A stretch of 64,000 nt of DNA. Source: Streptomyces sp. Je 1-369. Lineage in GTDB: Bacteria; Actinomycetota; Actinomycetes; Streptomycetales; Streptomycetaceae. A program made the position numbers and the translations under genes. The DNA lies in NCBI RefSeq assembly GCF_026810505.1, contig NZ_CP101750.1:773448-837447 (forward strand), in the 5' to 3' direction. Positions 27,118-36,817 of the stretch are shown piece after piece. The notes under the pieces are model-generated. The model made no database searches. It had not been told where the DNA came from and worked only from the letters and a program-made list of their open reading frames with translations. The first letter of the stretch is position 1; every line of letters starts with the position of its first letter.

Positions 27118-29345
27118 CAGGAGGTCTCCGTCCGGGCAGCGGTGCCGGTGGGGCTGAGGATTTCCTGTTCCAGCGGGGCGTTGACGAGTTCCAGGGCCAG
27201 TTGTCCGGGGTCCAGGTCGGTGAGCCCGAACTCCCGGGCCAGGGCGGGCACCAGGCCGCCCGCGCCGAACATTTGAAGCACCGCAGGTCCGGCGTCCGGG
27301 TCGGAGCGCAGGTGGAGGTCGAAGAGGCTACCGGTGGCCGGGTAGTAAGTCTCCAGCGGGGTGCCGATCGGCGGATCGGCGGCCAGGCTGCGCAGGCCGA
27401 GGCGGTTCCCGGCGTCGATGCCGTAGTGGATTCCCTGTCCCGGTTCGCGGATGACGACCTTGTCGGGAACGCCGTCCCAGAGGACGAGCAGGATCCTCTT
27501 GTCCGGTTTGGCGCGGCGCAGTTCAGTGAGGGCGGTGCCGTCCTCGAGATAGGCGTTGACCTTGATATCCGGCCAGGCTGGGATGAGTTCGGAGTGGATG
27601 AGCAGCCCGCCGACGGCCCGCTTCGCGCCGCCCGACCGGGCGGTGGCCCGGTTGAGTTCGGGGGCGAGGCGGCTGTCGACGGACGTGTGCACGCCGACGT
27701 CGGCGGCTCCGGCGACGAGCTCGTCCAGCCAGCCCTGGTCGAGGCGGAACATCCGCAGGGATTCGAGGGGCAGCATGCGCGGGTCGGGCACGAGGTGGTG
27801 GAACGGCACGCCCTGGAGCAGGCCGAGGCGGGCTTGCCAGGCGGCGATGGCCCCGGCGTTGCGTTCCGCGGTGGTCCGCAGCAGGGAGACGGTGCGTTCT
27901 TCCGCGAGCACGGACCTTGACTGTGTACGTGTCACTCTCGGCTGCGGCGTCCTGCGTCCGGCGTCGTCCGGGAGCTGGGGGCTCTTGAGCCCGGTGCTGA
28001 GCTGCTCGCGGAAGCCTGTGGAGGCGAGTTCGCGCAGCGCGCCGAGGGCGGGCGGGGCATCCGGGTCCACCGAGGCGCGCGCTGGGTCTCCGGCCAGCGC
28101 CATCAGCGTCGTCGCCCGGTTGGCGAGTTCACGACGGGCCCGGCTGACGGCGGTGGTGTATTCGGGGTCGGCCAGGCCGATGGCGCGACCGAGAGTCCAG
28201 GCGACGGCATAGCTGACGTCGAAGATCCCGTGCTCGGACTCGTAGATGAGCGCGTGGTCGGAGGTGGTGTGCGGGCCTGGGCTGTGCTCGGTGGGCACGT
28301 CAAAAGCGGTGACCGGGGTGGCCGGGCCGCGGTACCAGGCGAAGGTGCGTTCACCGGAGAGGGTCCGCTGCGGGACGGCGGTGTAGCCGCGGGCAAGGCG
28401 GCCGCGGACGTAGTCGTCCTCGGGGTCGTCGGTGACCGGTGCGGTCACCGGCAGGCGCAGGGCGAGCTCTTCGGGCTCCTCGGCGCCCGGAGCGAGGAGG
28501 TTCTCCAGCAGCGCTCCGGGGTCGGCGGCGGGCCCTTCGCTGCTGGTGAAGCTCCAGCTGTGCAGCGAGCACAGGCGGACGGCCGTGGTGCCGCCGGGCA
28601 GGGTGCCGGACAGGCGGCCCTCGAAGCCTTCGAGGGAGACGAGGTGGACGGCGTAGTTACCGGGGTTGTGGGGGAAGCGGTTGGCGTTGACGACCGCGTA
28701 CTCCCCTTCTTCGAGGACTTCGCCTTCGGCCCGGGTCTTGTTCGCGTCGACGACCTTGCGGACGTGGGCGAGGTAGTACATCTCGTCGTCGCGCGGGGCG
28801 ACCGCGTTGAAGAGGTCCGCCGGGACGTCGATGGTCTGGCACTTGCTCCGGGCCTCAGCCTCGTCGACGCCGCCGGGCGGCAGGTTCGGGCCCTTGACCC
28901 CCGCCTCGGCGGGGTTGCGGAGCTCCCCGACGGTGCGCAGCACGGTGTCCCCGGACGCGGCGGGGTCGTCGGGCAGTTCGTTCTCGCCGAAGACGAGCAG
29001 GGCGAGCCAGGGAGGGCGGGCCGGGGGCTGCTCGGCGCGGGTTCCGGCGAGGTTGCGTTCCCAGGGCAGGATCGACCGGCTGAGGGTGATGTGCGGCAGG
29101 GTCCTGGTGTAGGCGCCGGTGCTCTCGCGCGGCGGGTAGTAGGCGTGGACGGACGCTTCGCTGAGCACGAAGCGGACGGCCTTGATCTCGAAGGTCTCCT
29201 CGGACGGGAGCAGTTTGTCCTGGGCGTCCAGTTCGTCGCCGGAGTCGCTGAGGGTGTTCTTGACCACGACCCGGTAGTCGCCGGGGGTGGCACGCGGGAT
29301 CAGGTGGTCGAGGAAGTGGATGCGCAGATCCGGTTCAGCGGTCAC
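27117..29345 (-). CDS. Large protein of unknown function (742 aa) in the DUF6603 operon
   Basis: 742 residues from the GTG at 29345, six bases after the DUF6603 stop, with a GAGG ribosome site inside the end of that gene. It begins MTAEPDLRIHFLDHLIPRAT. The N-terminal 240 residues look like a beta-sandwich (FEIKAVRFVLSEASVHAYYP; ILPWERNLAG), followed by a helical middle (WTLGRAIGLADPEYTTAVSR) and a C-terminal beta-rich region (KRILLVLWDGVPDKVVIREP). No family I can name, no catalytic motif and no export signal. Its stop overlaps the next ATG. The spacing shows it is made together with the DUF6603 protein and the 1,215-residue protein. Confidence 0.75.
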   Translation of the reverse strand: MTAEPDLRIHFLDHLIPRATPGDYRVVVKNTLSDSGDELDAQDKLLPSEETFEIKAVRFVLSEASVHAYYPPRESTGAYTRTLPHITLSRSILPWERNLAGTRAEQPPARPPWLALLVFGENELPDDPAASGDTVLRTVGELRNPAEAGVKGPNLPPGGVDEAEARSKCQTIDVPADLFNAVAPRDDEMYYLAHVRKVVDANKTRAEGEVLEEGEYAVVNANRFPHNPGNYAVHLVSLEGFEGRLSGTLPGGTTAVRLCSLHSWSFTSSEGPAADPGALLENLLAPGAEEPEELALRLPVTAPVTDDPEDDYVRGRLARGYTAVPQRTLSGERTFAWYRGPATPVTAFDVPTEHSPGPHTTSDHALIYESEHGIFDVSYAVAWTLGRAIGLADPEYTTAVSRARRELANRATTLMALAGDPARASVDPDAPPALGALRELASTGFREQLSTGLKSPQLPDDAGRRTPQPRVTRTQSRSVLAEERTVSLLRTTAERNAGAIAAWQARLGLLQGVPFHHLVPDPRMLPLESLRMFRLDQGWLDELVAGAADVGVHTSVDSRLAPELNRATARSGGAKRAVGGLLIHSELIPAWPDIKVNAYLEDGTALTELRRAKPDKRILLVLWDGVPDKVVIREPGQGIHYGIDAGNRLGLRSLAADPPIGTPLETYYPATGSLFDLHLRSDPDAGPAVLQMFGAGGLVPALAREFGLTDLDPGQLALELVNAPLEQEILSPTGTAARTETS

Positions 29346-29351
29346 GGCCGG

Positions 29352-32300
29352 TCACCTCGTCGCGGTGGTGGTCAGGGGCGGGGTGGTCAGGCTGCGGCCG
29401 GCGAGTGCGGCGTAGCCGGTGAGCGGACTGTCGGTATCGGCTCCGGGTCCCGCGCCGAGCCGGGTGAGGGTGCTGAGCACGGCGGTGCGGCGGGCCTTGA
29501 CGGTGGGGGCGGCGGCGGTGTCGACGATGGTCCGGACGCTCTGGTCGTCGGCCCGCGGTTCGGGTCCGGCGGGGTCGGACACGCGCAGGGGCATGCGGCC
29601 GTCCGGGAGTCCGTCGTACGAAAGCGCCTTCGAGGTGACGGGCCCGGTGTCGGTGCCGTAGTCCGGCTTGGGGAGGGTGATCCTCAGTCCGGTGAGGCGG
29701 TTTTCGAGCAGCTGGTCGCCGTCGAGCGCATCACCGGGTTTGGCCAGGGGTTTGCCCCACAGGCCGGGGGCGACCGTGCCGGTGACCGGCTTGACCACCC
29801 AGTGATGGTCGGTGGGGTGGAAGGTCGTGCCGTCCTTGGTGATGGTGACCCGGTGGGCGGAGGTGACACCGGTCTTCCGCATGGGGCGGATGTCGATGGT
29901 CCCCTCGTCGGACTGCTTGATCAGCCGTTCGTTGATGTACAGGTGTGAGGCGGGGATGCCGGCTTCGGTGGTGAAGGTGAAGCCGGCCGAGGAGACGAGG
30001 GTCGCTTCCTTGGCGGCCGCACGCCGGGTGATCTCGCCCTGGTCGGCGTCGGCGAGCAGGCCCTCGTTGGGGATGACCCGGGCGGGTGCGGGGATCTGGG
30101 TGCGGAACTCGGGCCAGTCCACGGTGAGGGTGTTGTCGCGGGAGGAGCCGAAGCCGAAGCTGAAGGAGATGAACCAGAGTTTGACGGTGGCCCGGCCCCC
30201 GAAGGGCGGCAGCCACAGGTGGAGGTCGATGCCGACCTCGACGGAGATGCGGACCCGGACGAACCAGACCTTGATGGTGGCCGCGACGCCGATGCTGATG
30301 CCGAGCCGGACATCGAGGTAGAAGGGTTTCCACTGGACCAGCACGTCCAGGTGTGCGGTGAACCACGCGGAGAAGATGCCCTTGTCGTAGACGGCGGCCA
30401 GGCGCCCTCCGAACATGAACGCGGCGGGGGTGATCGCAGCGTAGGCCTCGGCCCGCACGGTGATGTCGCTGGCCGGGGACCACACGAACCCGAGGCGCTT
30501 TGGCCGGGGGTAGTGGGCGGGAACGTTGTAGTCGGGGTGGTAGCCGCCGAGGCTGATGGCGAAGTCCCCGGCGCGTCCTCCGCCGGTCCAGACGTAGACG
30601 GCAATGCCACCGGTGAGTTCGATGGACGGATCGAGCACATAGCTGCCGGGCAGCAGAGCCACGTCCATGGACAGGCAGTGCTCGGCGGAGCTGAAGCCGA
30701 GGCTCAGGCCGATGTTCACCTTGGCAATGGTCCGGGCGTTCGGGTTGAGGGTGCGCGGCAGGCTGACGGAGGTGCGGCCGAGCAGCATGGCCTTGACGGA
30801 GTCGCCGAGTTCGATGACGGCGAGGGCTTTGGTCTCGATGAAGCCGAAGCTGGTGAACTTCACTCCGGCGGCGATCCAGTACTGGCCCTCGGTGGGGCGG
30901 ATCCAGCCGGTGGGTCCGGTGAGGGCCTTGAGCGCGTCCTCGGGGGTGTACGGCGTCGGAGCCGGCATGCCGGGCAGGGCCTGGGCCGCGTCCAGCCGTG
31001 CCACCAGAGGGAATTCGGCGATCTCGGCGCCGGTGGGGACCTTCTTGAAGGAGCTGTTGATCCCGAATCCGGCGGAGAAGCCGGTGACGGTGAAGGGCGG
31101 CGGGCCGAAGACGGAGGCGCCGCCGAGGAGGGAGATCTCGCCGTAGATGAAGACTGAGTGCCAGCCTTCGACGCTGCGTGCCCACACGGCCTGGGCGCCG
31201 AGTTCGACCGCCATCGCCTGGACGAGGATCAGTCCGGCGAGTTCGAAGTCGAGGGCGGGGTCGTCGGGTGTCTTATTGAGCAGGCCGCCCTTGAGGCCGA
31301 TGAGCCCGTCGGCGGCGGTGGCTTCGATGTTCATGCCGTGCAGGAAGGGCAGCAGCGGGAAGCCGCCGCTCATGCCGACGTAGAAGCCGAGTCCGGCGAC
31401 CTGCCAGGTCAGGGAACCGATCGTGACCTGGCCCTGGAGCTCGATCAGCAGGCCCTTTTTGCGGTCGTAGCGGAATACGATCGACGAGAGGTAGACCGGC
31501 CCGAACTGCTTGCCGATGACGAACTCGTACTCGAGCTTCGGCTTCTCCGGGCTCTCCGGTTCCGGTCCGAACTTCGGCGGGACGGTGATCACCAGTGCCG
31601 GGGTCGGCTTACCCATGACCGCGAGGTAGACCGCCGCACTCACCTTCTTGCCCAGCGGGACCCCAGCTGCCGCGTTCACCACCGGCAACTGCTGGAGCGG
31701 GCCGAGGTTGTACTCCGTGATGACCCGGTTGATCTTGATGACGTCTTCGGCGCTGAGGTTCTCGGAGACGTACATGATCTGGAGCGCGGGCAGGGACAGC
31801 AGCCCGTTGCCGATCATGGGTCCGACCACCGGCAGCCCGGAACCGTCCCAGTCCGTGCGGACCCGGACCATGGCGACGGTGGTGGCCTTGGGTTTGCCGT
31901 CCTGGCCGGTGCGGCCGAGCGCCGTGGTCCGCAGCACCAGCAGTTCCACCGGGTTCGCGCCGGTGCCGTGGTCCACCGGCGCTTCGGCGGTGACCATCAG
32001 GTTGTCCATCTTGCCCATCGGGTGCTGGTGCAGCTGGACCCGCTCCAGCCAGTCGACCAGCGGTCCGGGCAGTTCGACGCCGTACTCGCCGAGGGCTTCG
32101 AGCAGCGGGGTGATCAGCAGCGGCGGTCCGTCGAGGGGCTGGGCCGTGCCGATGGAGTCCTTGCGCAGTTCGGCGCGGAACTCCAGCGGGTCGGCGACCG
32201 CCCCGCCGAGCTGGAAGCCCGCCCAGGGCCCGGTGCCGGGGCACCGTCCGGCCGCGGCCGCGGCCTGTCCGGCGGCCAGCAGGACCCGCAGTGACCGGCC

Positions 32301-32630
32301 GCCGGACAGTCCGGACAGGTCGACGCGGGCGACGGCGGTCTGGAGCAGCCAGGTCGCCGGGCTCGCCTCGAAGAGCAGCGCATCGACCGCCGTGCCGGTG
32401 GCGAAGAACCGGGCGCTGGCCGGCATCTCCTCACCGGCCAAAGTGACTTTGCCGGTCACCGTCAGAGCGGCGCTGTCGGCAGTCGCCTCAGCGAGGGTCA
32501 GAATGCCGCTGGGCAGATGCTCCAGGGACTCAGCCTCGCCGGTCAGCCCGAGCCGCCCGGTGTCGAGCTCGAACGTACCGGCACCCCCCGCCGGGAACAG
32601 TGCAACCAGCTCGTCGACCGTCAGCGCCAT
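29352..32630 (-). CDS. DUF6603 domain protein, 1,092 aa
   Basis: 1,092 residues from the ATG at 32630, behind AGGGG. It is the first gene of a four-gene minus-strand operon. The central part (about residues 350-800) is a long beta-rich DUF6603-type region with regularly repeated amphipathic strands (GGFPLLPFLHGMNIEATAAD; FTVTGFSAGFGINSSFKKVP; VNIGLSLGFSSAEHCLSMDV; LDVRLGISIGVAATIKVW). The alternating glycine/aromatic pattern resembles large beta-sheet shells or barrel-like bodies more than an enzyme. No signal peptide or membrane helix is seen. DUF6603 has no known biochemical function. The neighbours suggest a multi-protein, perhaps phage-tail-like or surface-active, assembly; that is inference. 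Confidence 0.78.
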   Translation of the reverse strand: MALTVDELVALFPAGGAGTFELDTGRLGLTGEAESLEHLPSGILTLAEATADSAALTVTGKVTLAGEEMPASARFFATGTAVDALLFEASPATWLLQTAVARVDLSGLSGGRSLRVLLAAGQAAAAAGRCPGTGPWAGFQLGGAVADPLEFRAELRKDSIGTAQPLDGPPLLITPLLEALGEYGVELPGPLVDWLERVQLHQHPMGKMDNLMVTAEAPVDHGTGANPVELLVLRTTALGRTGQDGKPKATTVAMVRVRTDWDGSGLPVVGPMIGNGLLSLPALQIMYVSENLSAEDVIKINRVITEYNLGPLQQLPVVNAAAGVPLGKKVSAAVYLAVMGKPTPALVITVPPKFGPEPESPEKPKLEYEFVIGKQFGPVYLSSIVFRYDRKKGLLIELQGQVTIGSLTWQVAGLGFYVGMSGGFPLLPFLHGMNIEATAADGLIGLKGGLLNKTPDDPALDFELAGLILVQAMAVELGAQAVWARSVEGWHSVFIYGEISLLGGASVFGPPPFTVTGFSAGFGINSSFKKVPTGAEIAEFPLVARLDAAQALPGMPAPTPYTPEDALKALTGPTGWIRPTEGQYWIAAGVKFTSFGFIETKALAVIELGDSVKAMLLGRTSVSLPRTLNPNARTIAKVNIGLSLGFSSAEHCLSMDVALLPGSYVLDPSIELTGGIAVYVWTGGGRAGDFAISLGGYHPDYNVPAHYPRPKRLGFVWSPASDITVRAEAYAAITPAAFMFGGRLAAVYDKGIFSAWFTAHLDVLVQWKPFYLDVRLGISIGVAATIKVWFVRVRISVEVGIDLHLWLPPFGGRATVKLWFISFSFGFGSSRDNTLTVDWPEFRTQIPAPARVIPNEGLLADADQGEITRRAAAKEATLVSSAGFTFTTEAGIPASHLYINERLIKQSDEGTIDIRPMRKTGVTSAHRVTITKDGTTFHPTDHHWVVKPVTGTVAPGLWGKPLAKPGDALDGDQLLENRLTGLRITLPKPDYGTDTGPVTSKALSYDGLPDGRMPLRVSDPAGPEPRADDQSVRTIVDTAAAPTVKARRTAVLSTLTRLGAGPGADTDSPLTGYAALAGRSLTTPPLTTTATR

Positions 32631-34231
32631 GGGTGACCCCTGCTTGTGGACACGGTTGGGTGAGGCGCCCGCGGAATTGCGGGGCCCGATGTGCCGTTAT
32701 GTGCCATTACGGAAAATAAAATAGGCGAGGGTCACGGAAAGATCAATACGGCACGTGCGCGTGGCACAGCCATCCGGCCATTACGTCTGGAAAACACCGA
32801 CCAGAGACCTGGAAATGGACACCTCTTTCCCGCCAAACACGCTTTCATGTGAGGGGATTTAGGATATTTTACGGGCCACCGAAAGCGGACGCCTGGCCGA
32901 AGGGCCGTCCGGAGAATCGATTCGGCCAGCACATTTGTGGACGACCGAATCCGCTGCCTGCCGTCCACTCCACTTCGCAATCCGCCGTCCCGAATGAATG
33001 GCCGAACTGCGGGATTCAGCCATGTGCCCCCAGGACAGCGTCAAAGTCGGTTGATCAGGCAACGGGGCGGCCCAGACCGACGGGCGGATGATTGGACCGT
33101 GGGAACGCTCGGTCTGGACGTGCCCCTCCACTTCGGGGACCGCGGCTGACAGAGCTGCATGGTTGCCCTTGCCCCTCAGGGCGTAGCTGGCGTGACGCTG
33201 TTCCACCAGGTAGGCGACGGTGCCGCAGCAGACGTGGGCGGCGTCGACGTCCTGGAGCATCCGTCGCGTGGTGGAACGCTGGCCACGCGGTGCCGACGGG
33301 ACATCGGCGGGCGGCGGGCGGGACGGCACACTTCATCGTTCCGGTTGATGGGCCATCGCTGTTCTGCGGGTCAACGACCTCCCGAGCCCTCCCGACTCAC
33401 GCTTCCTGCACGGTCGGCGGACTTTGACGTTGCCCCGCATTTGCGGGTGGAAGAGGTCGACGACTTATCGACTAACTTACGATGGAAATCGGGCCGGACT
33501 TTGAAGTGGCCCCGCCACGTTGAACGATACATGCAGGGTACCGCTCTGCGGGGGCCCGACCTCCCCCCCTCCCCCCCCCATGGCGACGCAGTTCCAAAAG
33601 CACGGCCCCTGAATCAAAAATGGTAGATCGACGTCCATGAAATAGAGGGAATTCCCAAGCCTGGTGGCATCGTAGGCGCGAGATGAACCGCAAGTATTGG
33701 AAACTGCCAGATGAAAGGGGACCGGTCACTGCTGTTCGTGGCGCGCCGCGTTCAGGGTGTGTCGCCCGACCAGTCCCCCGCGGTTCCACTCAGACCCTCG
33801 GGATGGCTTCCGCCGCCAGGCCGTCGTCGTCCTGGTCCACGTGGTCACCGTGCCGCGCATTGGCTGGCGCATCATGCACGCCCCGAACTCCGAGACGCGA
33901 GCACCGACGCGGACGCCCGTACGCGATCTGGACTAGGTCACCAACCGCTTGTCCCGCTCAACAGACCGAGGACCGCGACCGTGATGCCGCACGATGGAAC
34001 GTCGGCACACACCGAACGTGCTCCCCACAGGCTTCCGCCTAACGTCGCGGTGCGGCGGATCACCGTCCTGCCGGCGTTGTCTGCGGACGGGTCCAGGCTC
34101 AATTGGACCTGGATTCCAGTCTGATCCTCTGTGACGTCAGAAGCCACGGACTACCACCGGGTCCTGGCCAGACGTTACCGCCCGGCACAAAGCCCCACAC
34201 CGCAACTCTAGCGAGCCGGAGACCACACTGG
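32631..34231. other. 1.6 kb gene-poor stretch upstream of the DUF6603 operon
   Basis: The DUF6603 promoter should lie in 32640-32850, a stretch richer in A/T (ggaaaataaaataggc, ttaggatattttacgg). Further right there is only a transposase relic (33095-33260) and two C-runs near 33562-33580. No intact gene is recognised. Confidence 0.5.
33095..33260 (-). pseudogene. ISAs1-like transposase fragment
   Basis: On the minus strand the frame reads VDAAHVCCGTVAYLVEQRHA, then YALRGKGNH and later EGHVQTERSHGPI. This matches the order of the DDE-transposase core of ISAs1-type elements (D-A-x-H-T...YLxTVKGNQ...GHGRIxxRxxW). The lysine-glycine-asparagine and histidine-glycine elements are partly kept, and the flanks are not coding. 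About 55 residues survive, with no terminal repeats seen. Confidence 0.5.
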
Positions 34232-34861
34232 TCAGCCGCGGGTGATCCAGCCGCGGCCGACGCCCAGGGCGAACAGTTTCTCGGTGAAGTCCCACAGCCT
34301 GCGTGAACCGTTGGCGATGTGGGAGGTCCGCCTGCGGATGAGGGACTCGGTGACGCCGTGGCCACGCCAGGTGCCGCCTTCGTTGCCGAAGTTCAGCAGC
34401 AGCGGCTGGAGTCGATCCATGGCTTGGGCAAACCGGGCCTCCGCAGTCCGTGCCTCTTCGAACTCGCGCCACAGGGAGTGGAACGTCTGCTTCTGGTCGT
34501 CCGGGAGCAGGGCGAAGAGTCGGTCGGCGGCTGCCTGCTCCCGTGCCTGCTTGTCCTTTCGCCCTTCTTCGTCGAAGAGGTTGGTGTCGCCGGCATAGAT
34601 CTCTACAAGGTCGTGCGTCAGGACGAGCTTCAGCGTCCTGCCTACGTCGATCGGATCGTTGGCGTACTCGCTCAGCACAAGCACCATCATCGCCAGGTGC
34701 CATGAGTGCTCGGCATCGTTTTCCCGACGATCGGCGGCCAGCAAGGGGCTGAGGCGGAGTACCGTCTTGAGGCGGTCGATCTCCGCGATGAATGCGATCT
34801 GTTCCGTGAGTCGCACCGGAATGTCCTGGGGCTGTTCAGCAGGGTCGAGCAGGTGTTCCAC
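34232..34861 (-). CDS. HD-domain nucleotidase, YfbR/HDDC2-like
   Basis: 209 residues from the GTG at 34861, behind AGGAAGG. The fold is that of the 5'-deoxynucleotidase YfbR/HDDC2 family, which removes phosphate from (deoxy)nucleoside monophosphates using a metal ion. The metal-binding pattern is visible: NDAEHSWHL (His52, His55) and the HD pair in LVLTHDLVEIYAGD (His83-Asp84), followed by an FDEEGRKDKQARE helix. Length is normal. It is in the same direction as the RdgB gene upstream, with about 90 bases between. Together with RdgB, P450 and MOSC it suggests processing of a nucleotide or purine. It could instead be general nucleotide-pool housekeeping. Confidence 0.82.
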   Translation of the reverse strand: MEHLLDPAEQPQDIPVRLTEQIAFIAEIDRLKTVLRLSPLLAADRRENDAEHSWHLAMMVLVLSEYANDPIDVGRTLKLVLTHDLVEIYAGDTNLFDEEGRKDKQAREQAAADRLFALLPDDQKQTFHSLWREFEEARTAEARFAQAMDRLQPLLLNFGNEGGTWRGHGVTESLIRRRTSHIANGSRRLWDFTEKLFALGVGRGWITRG

Positions 34862-34951
34862 GTGTGCCTTCCTGGTTTCAGGATTCAGGAGTCTCCAGGC
34901 AGCGGACGCCGCCTGACCGCGGTTCTGGAACGAGACGGGGGCGTTGTGAGG

Positions 34952-35554
34952 TCAGCCGACGAGTTCGATGATGGCGGGCGCCAGGGCCCGGAAAGCGCTG
35001 CCGCGATGGCAGATCGTGTTCTTTTCGGTCAGGCTCATCTCGGCGGTGGTGCGAGTCTCGCCCTGTGGCTGCATGATCGGGTCGTAGGCGAATCCTCCGT
35101 CACCCACCGGTTCCCGGAGCAGCGTTCCCCGCAGCGTTCCCTCTGTCACCCGTTCCGTGCCGTCAGGCAGTACCAGGGCGGCGGCGCAGGTGTACCAGGC
35201 GGTGCGGTGTTCGTCCGGCATGTCGGAGAGCTGCGCCAACAGCAGTTCGAGGTTGGCTTGATCGTCGCCGTGCCGTCCCGCCCAGCGGGCGGAGAGCACC
35301 CCCGGCATGCCGTTCAGCACTTTCACGCAAAGCCCGGAGTCATCCGCCAAGGCAGGGAACCCGGTCGCCCACGACAGTGCGCGTGCCTTGATCAGTGCGT
35401 TCTCGGTGAATGTCAGACCGGTTTCGGGGACGTCCTCGACTTCGGGGAATGAATCGGCGCTCACGAGTTCGGAGGTGACTGCGGTGGCAGTCAGGATGTT
35501 GCGGAGTTCGACGAGTTTGTGCTGATTGCGAGTGGCCAGTACGAGGCGGGGCAT
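34952..35554 (-). CDS. rdgB: RdgB/HAM1-type XTP/dITP diphosphatase
   Basis: 200 residues from the ATG at 35554 (MPRLVLATRNQHKLVELRNIL). An ATG 17 codons upstream is possible but adds a lysine-rich leader. The enzyme hydrolyses non-canonical purine triphosphates (dITP, XTP, and 6-N-hydroxylaminopurine dNTP) to monophosphate and pyrophosphate. Signatures seen are TRNQHKLVELRNIL, the acidic FPEVEDVPETGLTFTENALIKAR, LADDSGLCVKVLNGMPGVLSAR, and FAYDPIM near the end. The ATRN and DDSGL motifs are both intact. This lone copy sits among accessory genes; chromosomes normally carry a housekeeping rdgB elsewhere, which would make this a second, specialised copy. Confidence 0.88.
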   Translation of the reverse strand: MPRLVLATRNQHKLVELRNILTATAVTSELVSADSFPEVEDVPETGLTFTENALIKARALSWATGFPALADDSGLCVKVLNGMPGVLSARWAGRHGDDQANLELLLAQLSDMPDEHRTAWYTCAAALVLPDGTERVTEGTLRGTLLREPVGDGGFAYDPIMQPQGETRTTAEMSLTEKNTICHRGSAFRALAPAIIELVG

Positions 35555-35629
35555 AGGGCAGGGCTTCTCTTTCTTCGCGGCGATTTCGATCTTGTGGTTT
35601 CCCATGTGATCCGTGGGTCTGCGCGCCTT

Positions 35630-36817
35630 TTATGCCGGCCGGGCCTTCCGGGCCGCCGGGCGCAGTCGCCCTTTCAGCTGGCGGTAGCGCAGCATGGGCA
35701 GTTCTGGCTCTCGCTCCACCTTCTCCACAGCGAACCGGACATCGAGCCGCATCATGGCCGTGAGGAGAGCGTCGACCACGGCACGTGCCATCGGGGCGCC
35801 GGGACAGAGATGTTTACCCAGGCCGAAGCTGAAGGAGTGAGGCCTTCCTCGGCGTTGGGCGATCTCCAGTGGCTCGGGGTAGAGACGTGGGTCGAGATTG
35901 GCGGTGCCGAGGCAGACGGTGACTCTGTCGCCGGTGCCGAGCCGGTGCGGGCCGATGGACACCGGTCGGCGGGCGTAGCGGCTCGCGAAGCGGAACGGTG
36001 TCGCTAGCCGGAATACCTCCTCTCGTAGGTTCTGCACTGGGAATTCGGCATTGATCGAGGTGGTGTTCAGCTCTCCGGCTACGCACAGGGCGGTCAGGGT
36101 CGGCTCGTAGGAGCCGGTAACGAGCTGGGTGAGCAAGGCGGTTGCGCAGTCCGGTCCGGCGTTCTCGCCGTGCCAGACCTTCGCCAGCCCGGCGATGACG
36201 GGGGATGTGGGGTGCTGCAGGTGTGCGCCCAGCCAGTCTCGGATGCTGTCCACCGCCTCCAGGGCCCTATCGATTCGCGTCGTGTCGATGTCCGGCGCGG
36301 CCAGTTCGTGCATGACGGCGCCTGTCAGATCGAGCAATTGGCCGGTGTCACGTCGCCCAGTCAAGGCTGCTGCCGCCTCGTGGGCCAACGGCTGCGCGAT
36401 GCGCTCGGTCCAGTCAAAGGCATCCTCTCCGGCCTCGGACAGCAGCTCATGCGCCAGCCGTTCGAACGTGCCGAACAGCTCCGGTGTGGCCGTATCGCGG
36501 AGCAGGCGTATCGTGACGTGCCGGGCCCATTTGTGGCGATCGCCGTCGGAGAAGATCGGCCACAAGCCGTAGAATTCCCGCAGTTTGGCCCGCCGCTCTT
36601 TCTCCGCCTTGCTCAGTTGGCTGCCCCTGCAGTCATCCGAGCGTTCACTCCAGAATCCGTCGCTGATGAGAATGCTGCGCACCTCTTCAGCGCCAAAAAC
36701 ATACAGCGTCTGTTTCTTTGGTTCCCAGCGGTAGGGGCAGCCTTTGGCGGATTCGGCGAGGGCGAGCCGCGGGTCCTGTGCGTTGAAGTCGTCGTGCAGT
36801 TCGAATGCCACGTTCAC
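35630..36817 (-). CDS. Cytochrome P450
   Basis: 395 residues from the GTG at 36817, which overlaps the MOSC stop in GTGA, so the two proteins are coupled. The heme-binding loop is FSFGLGKHLCPG with the thiolate Cys at about 338. ExxR is in EEVFRLATPFRF (Glu267, Arg270). The I-helix contains LVTGSYEPT in place of the usual AGxET-T, keeping one Gly and the Thr. The length is typical of a bacterial class I P450. No ferredoxin or reductase gene is adjacent. The substrate is unknown. Its neighbours (MOSC/YiiM-like, HAM1, HD nucleotidase) all point to purine analogues, so oxidation or N-hydroxylation of a purine is a testable guess. Confidence 0.9.
   Translation of the reverse strand: MNVAFELHDDFNAQDPRLALAESAKGCPYRWEPKKQTLYVFGAEEVRSILISDGFWSERSDDCRGSQLSKAEKERRAKLREFYGLWPIFSDGDRHKWARHVTIRLLRDTATPELFGTFERLAHELLSEAGEDAFDWTERIAQPLAHEAAAALTGRRDTGQLLDLTGAVMHELAAPDIDTTRIDRALEAVDSIRDWLGAHLQHPTSPVIAGLAKVWHGENAGPDCATALLTQLVTGSYEPTLTALCVAGELNTTSINAEFPVQNLREEVFRLATPFRFASRYARRPVSIGPHRLGTGDRVTVCLGTANLDPRLYPEPLEIAQRRGRPHSFSFGLGKHLCPGAPMARAVVDALLTAMMRLDVRFAVEKVEREPELPMLRYRQLKGRLRPAARKARPA

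Noticed and set aside
22067..32630. A contractile injection system or prophage tail module
   Set aside because: No sheath, tube, baseplate, tape-measure, terminase or AAA ATPase genes are seen; only the fibre-like repeats recall tails.
33711..34124. Plus-strand frame upstream of the HD gene (HVVTVPRIGWRIMHAPNSE in one frame)
   Set aside because: Only a short stretch looks protein-like, and it is not maintained in one frame; no family recognised.
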